Below, piece by piece: positions 8,843-17,835 of a stretch of DNA of 64,000 nucleotides. Under the pieces are notes generated by a model. That model ran no database searches, had not been told where the DNA came from, and saw only the letters and a list, made by a program, of their open reading frames with translations. The position numbers and the translations under genes are program-made. Source of the stretch: RUG334 sp045599645. GTDB taxonomy: Bacteria; Muiribacteriota; Ozemobacteria; Ozemobacterales; Ozemobacteraceae. Location: positions 18,889-82,888 of the forward strand of contig JAZRWI010000076.1 in assembly GCA_045599645.1 (NCBI GenBank). The letters run 5' to 3'. Positions within the stretch are counted from its first letter, which is position 1. Every line of letters starts with the position of its first letter.

Positions 8843-10282
8843 TTATTTTACTACGTTGTAGTCGGATTCTTTCTTCTTGTCGGCGTCGTCGGCAAAGAGA
8901 GCTTCTAGGAATTCTTCAGGTTCAAATGGCATCAGATCGCCCATCTTTTCACCAACACCGATGAATTTAACAGGAACGTTAACTTCTTCTTCAACAGCGA
9001 AAAGAACCCCGCCCTTTGCGGTACCGTCAAGCTTAGTAACAACAAGACCGCTGATTGGCAAAATTTCACGGAACTGTTTAGCCTGCTGAACTGCATTCTG
9101 ACCAGTGGTAGCGTCGAATACAAGAAGAATTTCCTGTGGGCCGCCATCGCTTTCCTTCTGGGCAATCTTGAGAATCTTATTAAGTTCGGCCATAAGATTG
9201 GCTTTAACATGCATACGGCCGGCAGTATCAATTATAAGCAAGTCGGCTTCACGCTTCTTAGCGGCATGAATAGCATCGAAAACCAGAGCGCCCGGGTCTC
9301 CGCCTTCCTGACCACTGATAACTTCAACACCTACTCTATCACCCCAGATTCTAAGCTGATCGATAGCAGCGGCTCTGAAGGTATCACCGGCAGCAAGCAT
9401 AACCTTTTTGCCATCGTTCTTGAACTTATTTGCGAGCTTAGCTATAGTAGTTGTCTTGCCAACGCCATTTACGCCAATAACAAGAAATACAGTCAAACCG
9501 TTTTCGTTAAACTTTGGCTTTTCGGTGTATCTCGAAAGCTTTGAGCGAAGCTGGTCACGAAGGGTGGCATAAATAACCTGCGGGTCTTTTATGTCTTCTT
9601 CTGCAACCTTTTTCTTAAGATTCTCTAGCAATTCTTCGGTAGTTTTAACACCTATATCAGCTTCAAACAGGGTTTCTTCCAGTTCATCCATAAGGTCGTC
9701 ATCTATCTTTGTGGTGCCAAGAACAATATTCTTCAGCTTTCCGATAAAGCCTGTTCTTGTTTTGGTAAGTCCCTTGGAAAGTCTTTGGAACCAGCTTTCC
9801 TGTGGTTCCTCAACCTTAGCTGGTTCTTCTGTTTTTGCAGGTTCTTCAGCTTTTACAGCTTCAACCAGCTTTGGAGTATCTTCCTGTTTAATAGCTTCTT
9901 TTTCAACTGCTGTTGTGGTGACTTCTGCTTTAGGAGCTTCAATAGCCTTTGCTGGCTCTATTGTTTCAATCTCATCATCTTCTTCTGCTTCGATTTCAGG
10001 AGATTCTTCTGCAGCATCGTCTGAAGGCAGTTCAAAGGGAAGCAGCCATGCCATAAGAAGCATTACAAGACCGCCCAAACCAGTTACGGTAGCTACAAGT
10101 ATCTGTGAAGCGCCTGCCTGAAAATAAATAAGCAAACCTTCAATCAACAGACAAAAACCGATAAGAAAAACAACTACTCTAGACTCATCCCAAGGCTTAG
10201 AAGGCGTAACTGGCACTTCATTCCCGGTTTCTGTAGCAGATTTATTTTCAGTTTCTACCAATTCTTTTGGTTCGTCACTCAT
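8843..10282 (-). CDS. ftsY: Signal recognition particle receptor FtsY with two N-terminal membrane helices
   Basis: FtsY is the SRP receptor GTPase that docks translating ribosomes at the Sec translocon. The NG domain occupies about residues 165-465. Visible motifs are GVNGVGKTT (270-278), DTFRAAA (300-306), DTAGR (352-356) and TKLDGTAKGG (416-425), then the conserved GVGEKMGDLMPFEPEEF end. Residues ~85-165 are an acidic Ala/Glu/Lys-rich linker like the A domain of E. coli FtsY. Unusually, two hydrophobic helices (~35-54 and ~60-82) precede it, so the receptor may be an integral membrane protein. The gene lies 11 bp downstream of smc, the smc-ftsY order seen in many bacteria, and has a TAGGAG ribosome site. 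Confidence 0.96.
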   Translation of the reverse strand: MSDEPKELVETENKSATETGNEVPVTPSKPWDESRVVVFLIGFCLLIEGLLIYFQAGASQILVATVTGLGGLVMLLMAWLLPFELPSDDAAEESPEIEAEEDDEIETIEPAKAIEAPKAEVTTTAVEKEAIKQEDTPKLVEAVKAEEPAKTEEPAKVEEPQESWFQRLSKGLTKTRTGFIGKLKNIVLGTTKIDDDLMDELEETLFEADIGVKTTEELLENLKKKVAEEDIKDPQVIYATLRDQLRSKLSRYTEKPKFNENGLTVFLVIGVNGVGKTTTIAKLANKFKNDGKKVMLAAGDTFRAAAIDQLRIWGDRVGVEVISGQEGGDPGALVFDAIHAAKKREADLLIIDTAGRMHVKANLMAELNKILKIAQKESDGGPQEILLVFDATTGQNAVQQAKQFREILPISGLVVTKLDGTAKGGVLFAVEEEVNVPVKFIGVGEKMGDLMPFEPEEFLEALFADDADKKKESDYNVVK

Positions 10283-10293
10283 TTATCAAACTC

Positions 10294-13200
10294 CTATGCA
10301 GCAGCTTCGCCGGAAAGCTTTGTAACGCGTTCCTTGGCCTGCCCTTTCTTATCAACAGTAAATTCCTTAATCTTGTCGTTATCTTCAAGCCTGATTGAAA
10401 TAGGTTTAGAGATACCACCCTTCTGCATTGTAACGCCATAGATAACGTCAACAGTCTGCATTGTTTCCTTATTATGTGTGATAACAAGGAACTGGGTCTT
10501 GTCTGCAAATGAGCGGAGCATGCGGTTAAAGCGCTTAACGTTAGCTTCGTCAAGGGCTGCTTCAACTTCGTCCAACAGACAGAAGGCCGGTGGTTTAACT
10601 TCAAGAATAGAGAACAACAGAGCAAGTGAAATCATTGACTTTTCACCGCCAGAGAAGAGTTCCAATGTTGTAAGCTTCTTACCTGGCAAACGGCAAACAA
10701 CGTCAACGTTTGAATTCAAAACATCGTTCGGGTCAGAAAGCTTCAAGGTTCCGCTTCCACCCGGGAACAGAATTTCAAAAATGCCTTCGAAGGCTTTATT
10801 AATGAGATTGAAGGCTTCCATGAACTTTTCAGAGGAGGTCTTTTCAATTTCATCAATGAGCTGTTCCAAAGAACCGGCAGCTTCCTTTAAATCGTCTAAC
10901 TGGGCATTGAGGAAATCAAATCTTTCCTTAGCCTTTTCGTAGTCTTCGATAGCAAGTGGGTTAACCTGGCCAAGAGCCATCTTTTCAAATTCCTTGGAAG
11001 AAATCATACCAGACAGATCTTCGCGGCTATCATATTTCTTCGGGTTAAAGAGGGCCGGGTCTTCATTGTAAGCATAGTTACCATTAAGAGTGCCTTCTTT
11101 AGTGGAAATATGAGTATTAATTTCCGCAAGCTTAACATCAAGTTCGCCAAGCTTTTTACGGTTAGCATCAATAATCTTAACGCGGCTCTGATAGGTCTTG
11201 TCGATTTGTTCAACTTCCTTGGCTATTTCAGCATATTCACCCTGAACAGCTTCAATTTCAGCAACAAGCTTATTGCGCTGCTGGTTGAGTTCTTCGATTT
11301 CAGCGGTCAAAGCTTCAACCTGCTTTTCGCCAATCTGGCTCTTCTGATCCAAACGGTCAACTTCTTCCTTAGCGCGACCCTTTCTGTCTTCAGAATCCTT
11401 GCGGCGTCTATTAGCGTCTTCTATTTCCTTCTGGATAGCTTTCTTGCGTTCAACAATCTGAGCAAGTTCAATTCTCTTATTGTTGATCATGTCATTCAAA
11501 GCATTCCATCTGGCGGTAATAGCAGCTTCAGCATCCTTCTGGCTAGCAAGAGCCTTGGCAAGGTCCTTATCCTGCTGTTCCAAGGTTTTCAGTTCAACGC
11601 CATTGTCAGCCAATTCTTTCTTATAGCGTTCCAGACCTTCTTCAATACCAGCGCGGTCAGCAGTCATATTATCAAAATCGGCCTGCTTAGCTGCTAAGTC
11701 CTGAGAAGTCTGTTCATACTGGCTTGTAAAGAAGCTGATAGATTTTTCGCGGTTTTCAATTTCCTTTTCTCTTCTCTGAGTGGATTCAACAAGATGCTGT
11801 CTGTCGCCATTGAGACGGCTGAACTGCATTCTGAGAGTCCTTTCCTTACTTTCAAGAGAAGTGATTGTAGAAATAATATTTTCAAGTTCACGCTTGCGGC
11901 TCAAAATACCGCCAGCCTTCTTGCCTTCGCCACCGCCTGTCATAGCACCAGATGGGTTAACTACGTCGCCTTCCAAAGTAACGATACGACCGAAGTTTCT
12001 ACTGATACCGGCATAGGCACGGGCATTATCAAGGTTATCAAAAATGAGCACACGACCAAGCAAACTGCTTAAAGCCATGTAATATTTCGGATCAAAGCTT
12101 ATGAGGTTAAGGGCAACACCGAGACAGCCTCTGTAATTTGGCTTTTCGAGAGCCTGTGGTGCCTTCATCATATCCAAAGGCAGGAATGTAGCTCTACCGG
12201 CATTAGTCTGCTTCAAATGAGCGATTGCCTGAGAAGCAGTATCACCATCTCTGGTAATAACACTCTGGATATTTGGTCCCAAAGCTGTTTCCATAGCCAT
12301 TTCATAGCCATTCGGAACCTTAATCAGTTCACCAACGATACCGCAGATACCCGGCAAACGACCGCTATCCTTAAGAGCAAGAGCGGCCTGAACGCCTCTG
12401 TAGATACCGCTCTTATCATTGTGCATAAGAGCTTCACAAATATCCTTGCGGTTTCTATTGGTCTGAATCTGGAAGGTAACATCATTAAGAGCGTCTTCAG
12501 CTGTTTTACATTCTTTTTCAACAGTAGCGAGCTTATTATATTCAATGCTAAGCTGATTTTTGTTAGATTCAACTTCATGGGTCATTGAATTGATATCTTT
12601 TTCAAGCTTGGAAAGCTTTTCCTTGATATCGTTAATAGCGTCTTTGGCTCTATCAACATTACCCTGACCTCTGTCTAACTGACCGGTCAAAAGAGCTATC
12701 TGCTGGGTTGCAACGTTCATGCTGGTTTTCAGTTCAGCAATACGCATTGCAGTCTTAACAGATGTGTCCTTGTCTTTGGCAAAAGCAGCAAAGTGTGCGT
12801 CTAATTCGCCCTTAACGCTCTTTTCGTTTTCTTCAAGCTCATGAATCTTGGTTTCACACTGTGATTCTCTGGTTTCTTCATCATTCAGGCGCTTAACAGC
12901 ATTCTGAATTTCCTGGTCACCAGAAAGCAATGTTACTTCAAGGTTTGCAAGTTCTTCTTTAATAGCCTGACTACGAGCCTGCTGGGATTTAATACTCTGG
13001 AGCAGCTTGTTAATGTTTTCATTGCGGGCAGAAACCTGGCGGTCGATGTTATCAACCTCACTCTGTTTCCCATTGATGATACTGTTGAATTCATCGAATT
13101 TTGCTTTTGCAGCACTTTTCTTTTCATCAACTTCATTTATGAACTGCTCGATCTCTTCAATCTTAGAAAGCAGACCGACTCTCATTGAATCGATGTTTGC

Positions 13201-13923
13201 TCTTTCGCCATAAAGAGAATTAAGATCGTAAAGGATAAGGTCTATTTCCAGCTGACGGATTTCGGCGGCCAGAATCTGATACTGTCTGGTCTTTTCTGCC
13301 TGTTCAGCCAAAGGTCCTAACTGACTTTCAATTTCTGAAATAATGTCAGTGATACGGGTCATGTTACCGCGAGTATGGTCAAGCTTGGTCAAAGCATTCT
13401 GTTTGCGGTGTTTGAATCTGGTAATCCCTGCAGCTTCTTCGATTAGAACACGTCTAGGTTGAATTCTCTGGAAAATGATATCGTCGATATCGCCCTGTCC
13501 TATGACAGAGTAACCATCCTTACCGATACCAGTATCCATCAGCATTTCTTTGACGTTGCTGAGAAGTGTTCTGGTATTATTTACGATGTAGTTACTTTCG
13601 CCTGAACGGAAAAGCTGTCTGCCGATGCTTACTTCAGAGTAATCAACCGGCATTGTGTGGTCTTCATTATCAAGAACAAGCTTTACCTGCGCAAAAGCAG
13701 AGGGCCTGTGTTCTGAAGAACCTGCGAAAATAACTTCTGACATCTTTGTGCCGCGGAGAGCTTTTGGGCTCTGTTCGCCGAGAACCCAGCGAATAGCGTC
13801 ACAAACGTTACTCTTTCCCGAACCATTAGGACCAATAATGGCAGTTAGACCGGGAGTAAAATCAAAAACAGTCTTATGGCCAAAGGACTTGAAGCCCATC
13901 AGCTCCAATGACTTTAGATGCAT
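10294..13923 (-). CDS. smc: Chromosome segregation ATPase SMC
   Basis: This 1209-residue protein is a full-length SMC. It has an N-terminal ATP-binding lobe with Walker A GPNGSGKS (31-38), two long coiled-coil arms, a central hinge (~515-640, with GICGIVGELIKV and a Gly-rich AMTGGGEG segment after it) and a C-terminal lobe with signature LFSGGEKSMISLALLF and Walker B FCLLDEVEAALDEANV. SMC dimers, with ScpA and ScpB, extrude DNA loops and separate replicated origins. The partners are not in the window. A SD-like AGGTCAGG lies before ATG 13923. It is the first gene of the smc-ftsY unit. Confidence 0.97.
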   Translation of the reverse strand: MHLKSLELMGFKSFGHKTVFDFTPGLTAIIGPNGSGKSNVCDAIRWVLGEQSPKALRGTKMSEVIFAGSSEHRPSAFAQVKLVLDNEDHTMPVDYSEVSIGRQLFRSGESNYIVNNTRTLLSNVKEMLMDTGIGKDGYSVIGQGDIDDIIFQRIQPRRVLIEEAAGITRFKHRKQNALTKLDHTRGNMTRITDIISEIESQLGPLAEQAEKTRQYQILAAEIRQLEIDLILYDLNSLYGERANIDSMRVGLLSKIEEIEQFINEVDEKKSAAKAKFDEFNSIINGKQSEVDNIDRQVSARNENINKLLQSIKSQQARSQAIKEELANLEVTLLSGDQEIQNAVKRLNDEETRESQCETKIHELEENEKSVKGELDAHFAAFAKDKDTSVKTAMRIAELKTSMNVATQQIALLTGQLDRGQGNVDRAKDAINDIKEKLSKLEKDINSMTHEVESNKNQLSIEYNKLATVEKECKTAEDALNDVTFQIQTNRNRKDICEALMHNDKSGIYRGVQAALALKDSGRLPGICGIVGELIKVPNGYEMAMETALGPNIQSVITRDGDTASQAIAHLKQTNAGRATFLPLDMMKAPQALEKPNYRGCLGVALNLISFDPKYYMALSSLLGRVLIFDNLDNARAYAGISRNFGRIVTLEGDVVNPSGAMTGGGEGKKAGGILSRKRELENIISTITSLESKERTLRMQFSRLNGDRQHLVESTQRREKEIENREKSISFFTSQYEQTSQDLAAKQADFDNMTADRAGIEEGLERYKKELADNGVELKTLEQQDKDLAKALASQKDAEAAITARWNALNDMINNKRIELAQIVERKKAIQKEIEDANRRRKDSEDRKGRAKEEVDRLDQKSQIGEKQVEALTAEIEELNQQRNKLVAEIEAVQGEYAEIAKEVEQIDKTYQSRVKIIDANRKKLGELDVKLAEINTHISTKEGTLNGNYAYNEDPALFNPKKYDSREDLSGMISSKEFEKMALGQVNPLAIEDYEKAKERFDFLNAQLDDLKEAAGSLEQLIDEIEKTSSEKFMEAFNLINKAFEGIFEILFPGGSGTLKLSDPNDVLNSNVDVVCRLPGKKLTTLELFSGGEKSMISLALLFSILEVKPPAFCLLDEVEAALDEANVKRFNRMLRSFADKTQFLVITHNKETMQTVDVIYGVTMQKGGISKPISIRLEDNDKIKEFTVDKKGQAKERVTKLSGEAAA

Positions 13924-14011
13924 GGATAATTGCCTGACCTTACCTTATAATATTTTTTCAAACTAAGAATATGCCATAAAACTGTGTAAAATACAATTTT
14001 TATTGTTATTC

Positions 14012-14040
14012 TTGCAACATGGGTACACTTATGATATTTT
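14012..14040 (+). promoter_or_regulatory. Sigma70-type promoter for the 57-residue membrane protein
   Basis: TTGCAA (14012-14017) and TATTTT (14035-14040) are separated by 17 bp and lie about 30 bp upstream of the ATG at 14070. The match to consensus is moderate. Confidence 0.5.
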
Positions 14041-14069
14041 TTTAGATACACTAAAAGGTAAGAGATAAT

Positions 14070-14243
14070 ATGGAAGAATACGAAAACAAAAACAGCGACG
14101 AATACACAAACGAACCCGTAGACAACGGCGAACAGACATTTCAAGGGAAGCATGATCCTGCAGCAGAAGCAAAGGGCAAGATAATATTCTTTGTTGTTGT
14201 TGTAGCAATTATGATTGTTTTGAAATACGTTTTTAAGTTCTGA
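14070..14243 (+). CDS. Small single-pass membrane protein, 57 aa
   Basis: ATG 14070 follows an AAGG/AGAG purine stretch at 14055-14064. The product has an acidic, Asn-rich N-terminal half (MEEYENKNSDEYTNEPVDNG) and a C-terminal hydrophobic helix (IIFFVVVVAIMIVLKYVF) ending in Lys-Phe. This is a C-tail anchor with the acidic part expected in the cytoplasm. No family is recognised. The clear promoter, start site and composition argue that it is real. It lies between the divergent smc and the molybdopterin hydroxylase gene. Confidence 0.65.
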   Translation: MEEYENKNSDEYTNEPVDNGEQTFQGKHDPAAEAKGKIIFFVVVVAIMIVLKYVFKF

Positions 14244-14261
14244 TTAGAATTCTTAATTTGA

Positions 14262-14290
14262 AACAGTTACTAACAGTCGTGTTAACTGTT
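14262..14290. promoter_or_regulatory. Inverted repeat before the molybdopterin hydroxylase gene
   Basis: AACAGTTA (14262-14269) and TAACTGTT (14283-14290) form a perfect 8-bp inverted repeat with 13 bp between. It could be an operator for the gene at 14323 or a weak terminator of the small gene upstream. No strong T-run follows, which favours the operator reading. Confidence 0.35.
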
Positions 14291-14322
14291 AGATTTTAAC
14301 GAATACCTGTCAGGAGGTCACC

Positions 14323-16596
14323 ATGACGGTAGTTGGCACTTCAGTTCCTAGAAAAGACGCTTATGATAAGCTTCAGGGCGTATCAAAGTATATTGATGAC
14401 TATGACTTCGGTGAAGAATTAGTTCATATTTATACTGTCCGTTCTACTATTGCTTACGGTAAATTACTTGGCGTAGACAAAACAGAAGCGGAAAAAATGC
14501 CTGGTGTATTAGGTGTAGTAACCTATGACATGATTCCTGGCAAAAACTCAATTCCTTTGGTAAAGCTTGATGAACCATATCTGGCCCAGGACTATATACA
14601 TTTCCATGGCGAACCGGTTGCTCTCGTAGTAGCTGATACCTATGAACATGCAGAAGAAGCTGGTAAGCTTGTAAAAATCAACTGCGAACCACTTACTCCA
14701 AGTCTTACTATCGAAGATTCTCTGAAGCCAAATGCTCCAAAGATTTATGGTGACGACAATATCTGCTCTACCTATACAATCGAAAGAGGCAATGCAGAAG
14801 AAGCCTTCAAGAAATGCGCTCACATTTTTGAACGTGAATACACAACCCCATACCAGGAACATGCTTATCTTGAAAACAATGGTTGTGTAGCTGTTCCAGG
14901 CATTGAAGGCTCAATGACAGTTTATGGCAGCATGCAGTGCCCATACTATGTTCATGACGCAGTTGCAGTTGCAGGCGGCATCGACAAAAACAAGGTAAGA
15001 ATCGTTCAGACCACTACTGGCGGCGGTTTCGGCGGTAAGGAAGACTTCCCATCTGTTGTTTCAGGTCAGGCAACAATCGTTGCTAAGCTTTTCAACAGAC
15101 CAGCCAAGCTTATCTACAAGCGTGATGAAGATATCACTGCCAGCTCTAAGCGCCATCCAGGCAAAATCTTGATGAAGGTCGGCACTGACGAAAACGGCAA
15201 ACTTCTCGCAGCAGACATTAAGTATTACATGGACGCCGGCGGATACGCTACTCTTACTCCAATTGTTCTTCTTCGTGGTACTGTTCATGCATTGGGTCCA
15301 TACAACTGCGATAACGTAAGCATTCATGCTTATGGCGTTTGCACCAACAAGGTTCCATGCGGCGCTTACCGCGGTTTCGGTTCTCCACAGACTGTATTTG
15401 CAGCAGAAACCATGATGGACGAAATCGCTGCACAGCTCAATATTGATCCATTAAAGCTCCGCCAGCAGAACGGCTATAGAATTGGTGATACAACTGCTAC
15501 CGGTCAGGTTCTTGATGAATCCTGCGGTTTACAGGAAACCATTGAAAAAGCAACCAGAAAAGCTGGTTGGGAACAGAAATGGCAAAAGCCTTCAGAAAAG
15601 AAGGGAACTATCCGCAAGGGTATCGGTATGGCCAGCGTTTATTACGGTGTTGGTCTCGGTGCCGGTGGTATTGCCATTGACCGTTCTTGTTCAAGCATTA
15701 TGCTTCTCCAGGATGGTACCGTTCGCGTAGCTATTGGTAACGTTGAAATGGGTCAGGGTGCCAGAACAATTCTTGCTCAGATAGCAGCAGACGCTCTTGG
15801 TGCTCCATACGAACTCGTAAATGTTATCGAAACAGATACAGCAATCATTCCAGACTCAGGTCCAACAGTTGCAAGCCGCACCACCTTCATGTCAGGTAAC
15901 TCTATCATGTGTGCAGCCAAGGAACTCAGACCTCAGCTTCTTGAAGCAGCTGGTTTACTTCTCGGTGTCCCAGCCGAAAAGGTTGAACTCACTAATGGTG
16001 TTGCATGGGTAAAAGAAGGCAACAACAGCCAGAAGTTCACATTCCAGGAAGTTGTAAACAAGCTTTATCAGCAGCGCATGCAGCCAATCGCCTATGGTTG
16101 GTTCAAGGCTCCTGAATCCTACCGCAATCCAGAAAACGGTCAGGGTAAGGCATACTACGTTTACAGCTACTGCACTAACGTTGCAGAAGTAGAAGTAGAC
16201 ATGGAAACTGGTATGTATACAGTAACCAAGATTACTTCAGCTCACGATATGGGTAAAGCAATCAACCCACAGCAGGTTGAAGGCCAGATTGAAGGCGGTA
16301 CTCTTCAGGGTATGGGCTACGGCACAACAGAAGAAATTCTTCATACCCCGGACGGCAGAATGTTGAATAATTCTTTCTCTACTTACATTCTTCCAACTAC
16401 CGAAGATGCTCCTGAAATCGATCCAATCATTGTAGAACATCCATTCAGCAAAGGTCCTTACGGTGCTAAGGGCTTTGGTGAAGTTCCACTGATGTGCGTT
16501 GCTCCAGCAATTGCAAACGCAATTTACAATGCTACAGGCGTTAGAATCCGCAATTTGCCCTGCAAGCCAGAAAAGATTCTTGGGCTCGACAAATAA
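14323..16596 (+). CDS. Xanthine dehydrogenase-family molybdopterin-binding subunit
   Basis: The 757-residue product is a complete large subunit of the xanthine dehydrogenase / aldehyde oxidoreductase family, which hydroxylates N-heterocycles or aldehydes at a Mo-pterin centre. The first ~110 residues are the a/b hammerhead domain (GVSKYIDDYDF, EPVALVVADT). Later motifs include TTTGGGFGGKEDFP, GAYRGFGSPQ, VEMGQGARTIL and the active-site GAKGFGE (714-720) with the catalytic Glu at 720. AGGAGG lies 6 bp before the ATG. No FAD-binding or [2Fe-2S] partner gene and no maturation gene is nearby, so partners must be encoded elsewhere. The substrate cannot be deduced. Confidence 0.9.
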   Translation: MTVVGTSVPRKDAYDKLQGVSKYIDDYDFGEELVHIYTVRSTIAYGKLLGVDKTEAEKMPGVLGVVTYDMIPGKNSIPLVKLDEPYLAQDYIHFHGEPVALVVADTYEHAEEAGKLVKINCEPLTPSLTIEDSLKPNAPKIYGDDNICSTYTIERGNAEEAFKKCAHIFEREYTTPYQEHAYLENNGCVAVPGIEGSMTVYGSMQCPYYVHDAVAVAGGIDKNKVRIVQTTTGGGFGGKEDFPSVVSGQATIVAKLFNRPAKLIYKRDEDITASSKRHPGKILMKVGTDENGKLLAADIKYYMDAGGYATLTPIVLLRGTVHALGPYNCDNVSIHAYGVCTNKVPCGAYRGFGSPQTVFAAETMMDEIAAQLNIDPLKLRQQNGYRIGDTTATGQVLDESCGLQETIEKATRKAGWEQKWQKPSEKKGTIRKGIGMASVYYGVGLGAGGIAIDRSCSSIMLLQDGTVRVAIGNVEMGQGARTILAQIAADALGAPYELVNVIETDTAIIPDSGPTVASRTTFMSGNSIMCAAKELRPQLLEAAGLLLGVPAEKVELTNGVAWVKEGNNSQKFTFQEVVNKLYQQRMQPIAYGWFKAPESYRNPENGQGKAYYVYSYCTNVAEVEVDMETGMYTVTKITSAHDMGKAINPQQVEGQIEGGTLQGMGYGTTEEILHTPDGRMLNNSFSTYILPTTEDAPEIDPIIVEHPFSKGPYGAKGFGEVPLMCVAPAIANAIYNATGVRIRNLPCKPEKILGLDK

Positions 16597-16614
16597 AATC
16601 TGACGGATAAAACC

Positions 16615-17835
16615 TTGCAGACAACGACTAAAAAGGAAGACTCTGCAAAAGCAGGGTCTTCCATAAAAGAACCAATAGAATGGAATAGAATGGCAACCAT
16701 CATAGCGACGGTTGTCGTTTTGTTCTTTTTTACACGTTCTGCCCCATTCCCAGCCAGCACATTCTGGGAACTTGCCATCGCAAGGGATTTTGCCCCAACC
16801 TCTTCATCTGTTTTATTTCCAGAATCAATAACACTTTTAATCTCTGACTCCAGTATCTCTTTACTTGGTCTGAAAGCCATTTACCACATAATTTACTTTT
16901 TAATATGTTCGGTAATGTGTATCTGGATATTCAAAAATAAAGAACCACTCCCAGGTTTAGTAGGTTTATCGCTATTTGCATTTACAATGCAGGCCTACAT
17001 GAATCTCAGAACCTTACTGACCATGATATTCATATTGGGTCTGTTATCGCTGTTCGACAGCAAAATGCTAAGAAACAAACCGGGAATCACATTTATACCA
17101 ATCATTGCGGCCGCCAGCTGGTTAGGGCTGAACACAATGCTTCTGCTTTCCCTAATATTCTGCCACATATTATTTAACAAAGAATACAAGCTCACCGGGA
17201 TTGTTTTCGCAGCCTCAGGCGGCATGCTATTTCCCGAAGGCTTATGGGCAACCCTTAATTCAGACTCTATTTTTAGCTGGAACTTCCTGCCATCTTCAGA
17301 AATGAACATTCTGTATGTTCTTGCCGGCATTTTCTTGTTTGTAAACATTTTAAATATGGGAAGACTGAAAAAATCGGACTTACCGAATCTTGTTTTCTAT
17401 GTAATCACAGGCTTCTTTGCTCTAGCATTACCGTCTACAACAGCTATTTTCGTAGCAATGGGCTTCTTTATGTCAATCAAGCTTTTCTCTGACCAGAAGC
17501 CTCTTCCGATACAATTTCAAATGGGCGGGCTACTGATAATTACAACAATGGTTTATTTATACCTTTTCGTAAATCCGTTTGGAATAAAGCTGAATCCAAG
17601 CGTAAAGAACCAGCTCGGTAAAGATTTGGCTCCGTTAATGGAAGATTACGTCGACAGAATGCCTATCGAAACCAACAATATCGGCGAACTTGTCTGGAAG
17701 GGTCTGATAAGCTATGACCAGGACAAAATCTGCCAGCTTCTTCTGAAAAATGATTTAATACTTATCCGCACTTCAAACAGCGAACTAAAAATTGTTGAAC
17801 CAGAACAGAATCTTCATAAGGCGGTTGAATTCTAA
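16615..17835 (+). CDS. Polytopic membrane protein of unknown function
   Basis: The 406-residue product has about nine to ten predicted membrane helices and a ~70-residue soluble C-terminal tail. It resembles integral membrane proteins annotated only as hypothetical; no motif is recognised. The TTG start at 16615 has only a weak GGA upstream. ATG 16690 is an alternative, and a strong 12-bp hairpin at 16635-16662 lies between the two, which could be a leader element. The stop overlaps the lpxK start by one base (TAATG), so the two are coupled and the protein may serve the envelope. Confidence 0.65.
   Translation: MQTTTKKEDSAKAGSSIKEPIEWNRMATIIATVVVLFFFTRSAPFPASTFWELAIARDFAPTSSSVLFPESITLLISDSSISLLGLKAIYHIIYFLICSVMCIWIFKNKEPLPGLVGLSLFAFTMQAYMNLRTLLTMIFILGLLSLFDSKMLRNKPGITFIPIIAAASWLGLNTMLLLSLIFCHILFNKEYKLTGIVFAASGGMLFPEGLWATLNSDSIFSWNFLPSSEMNILYVLAGIFLFVNILNMGRLKKSDLPNLVFYVITGFFALALPSTTAIFVAMGFFMSIKLFSDQKPLPIQFQMGGLLIITTMVYLYLFVNPFGIKLNPSVKNQLGKDLAPLMEDYVDRMPIETNNIGELVWKGLISYDQDKICQLLLKNDLILIRTSNSELKIVEPEQNLHKAVEF
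16635..16662. other. Strong hairpin near the 5' end of the membrane protein gene
   Basis: GGAAGACTCTGC pairs with GCAGGGTCTTCC around an AAAA loop, 12 bp with one G-T pair. There is no T-run on the plus strand, so it is not a classical terminator for the gene upstream. A T-run follows on the minus strand. It may influence translation of the downstream gene or stabilise the processed end of the upstream message. Confidence 0.5.

Noticed and set aside
9591..10121. Ser-rich protein on the strand opposite ftsY
   Set aside because: It mirrors the Glu/Ala-rich linker of FtsY in antisense and has no ribosome site.
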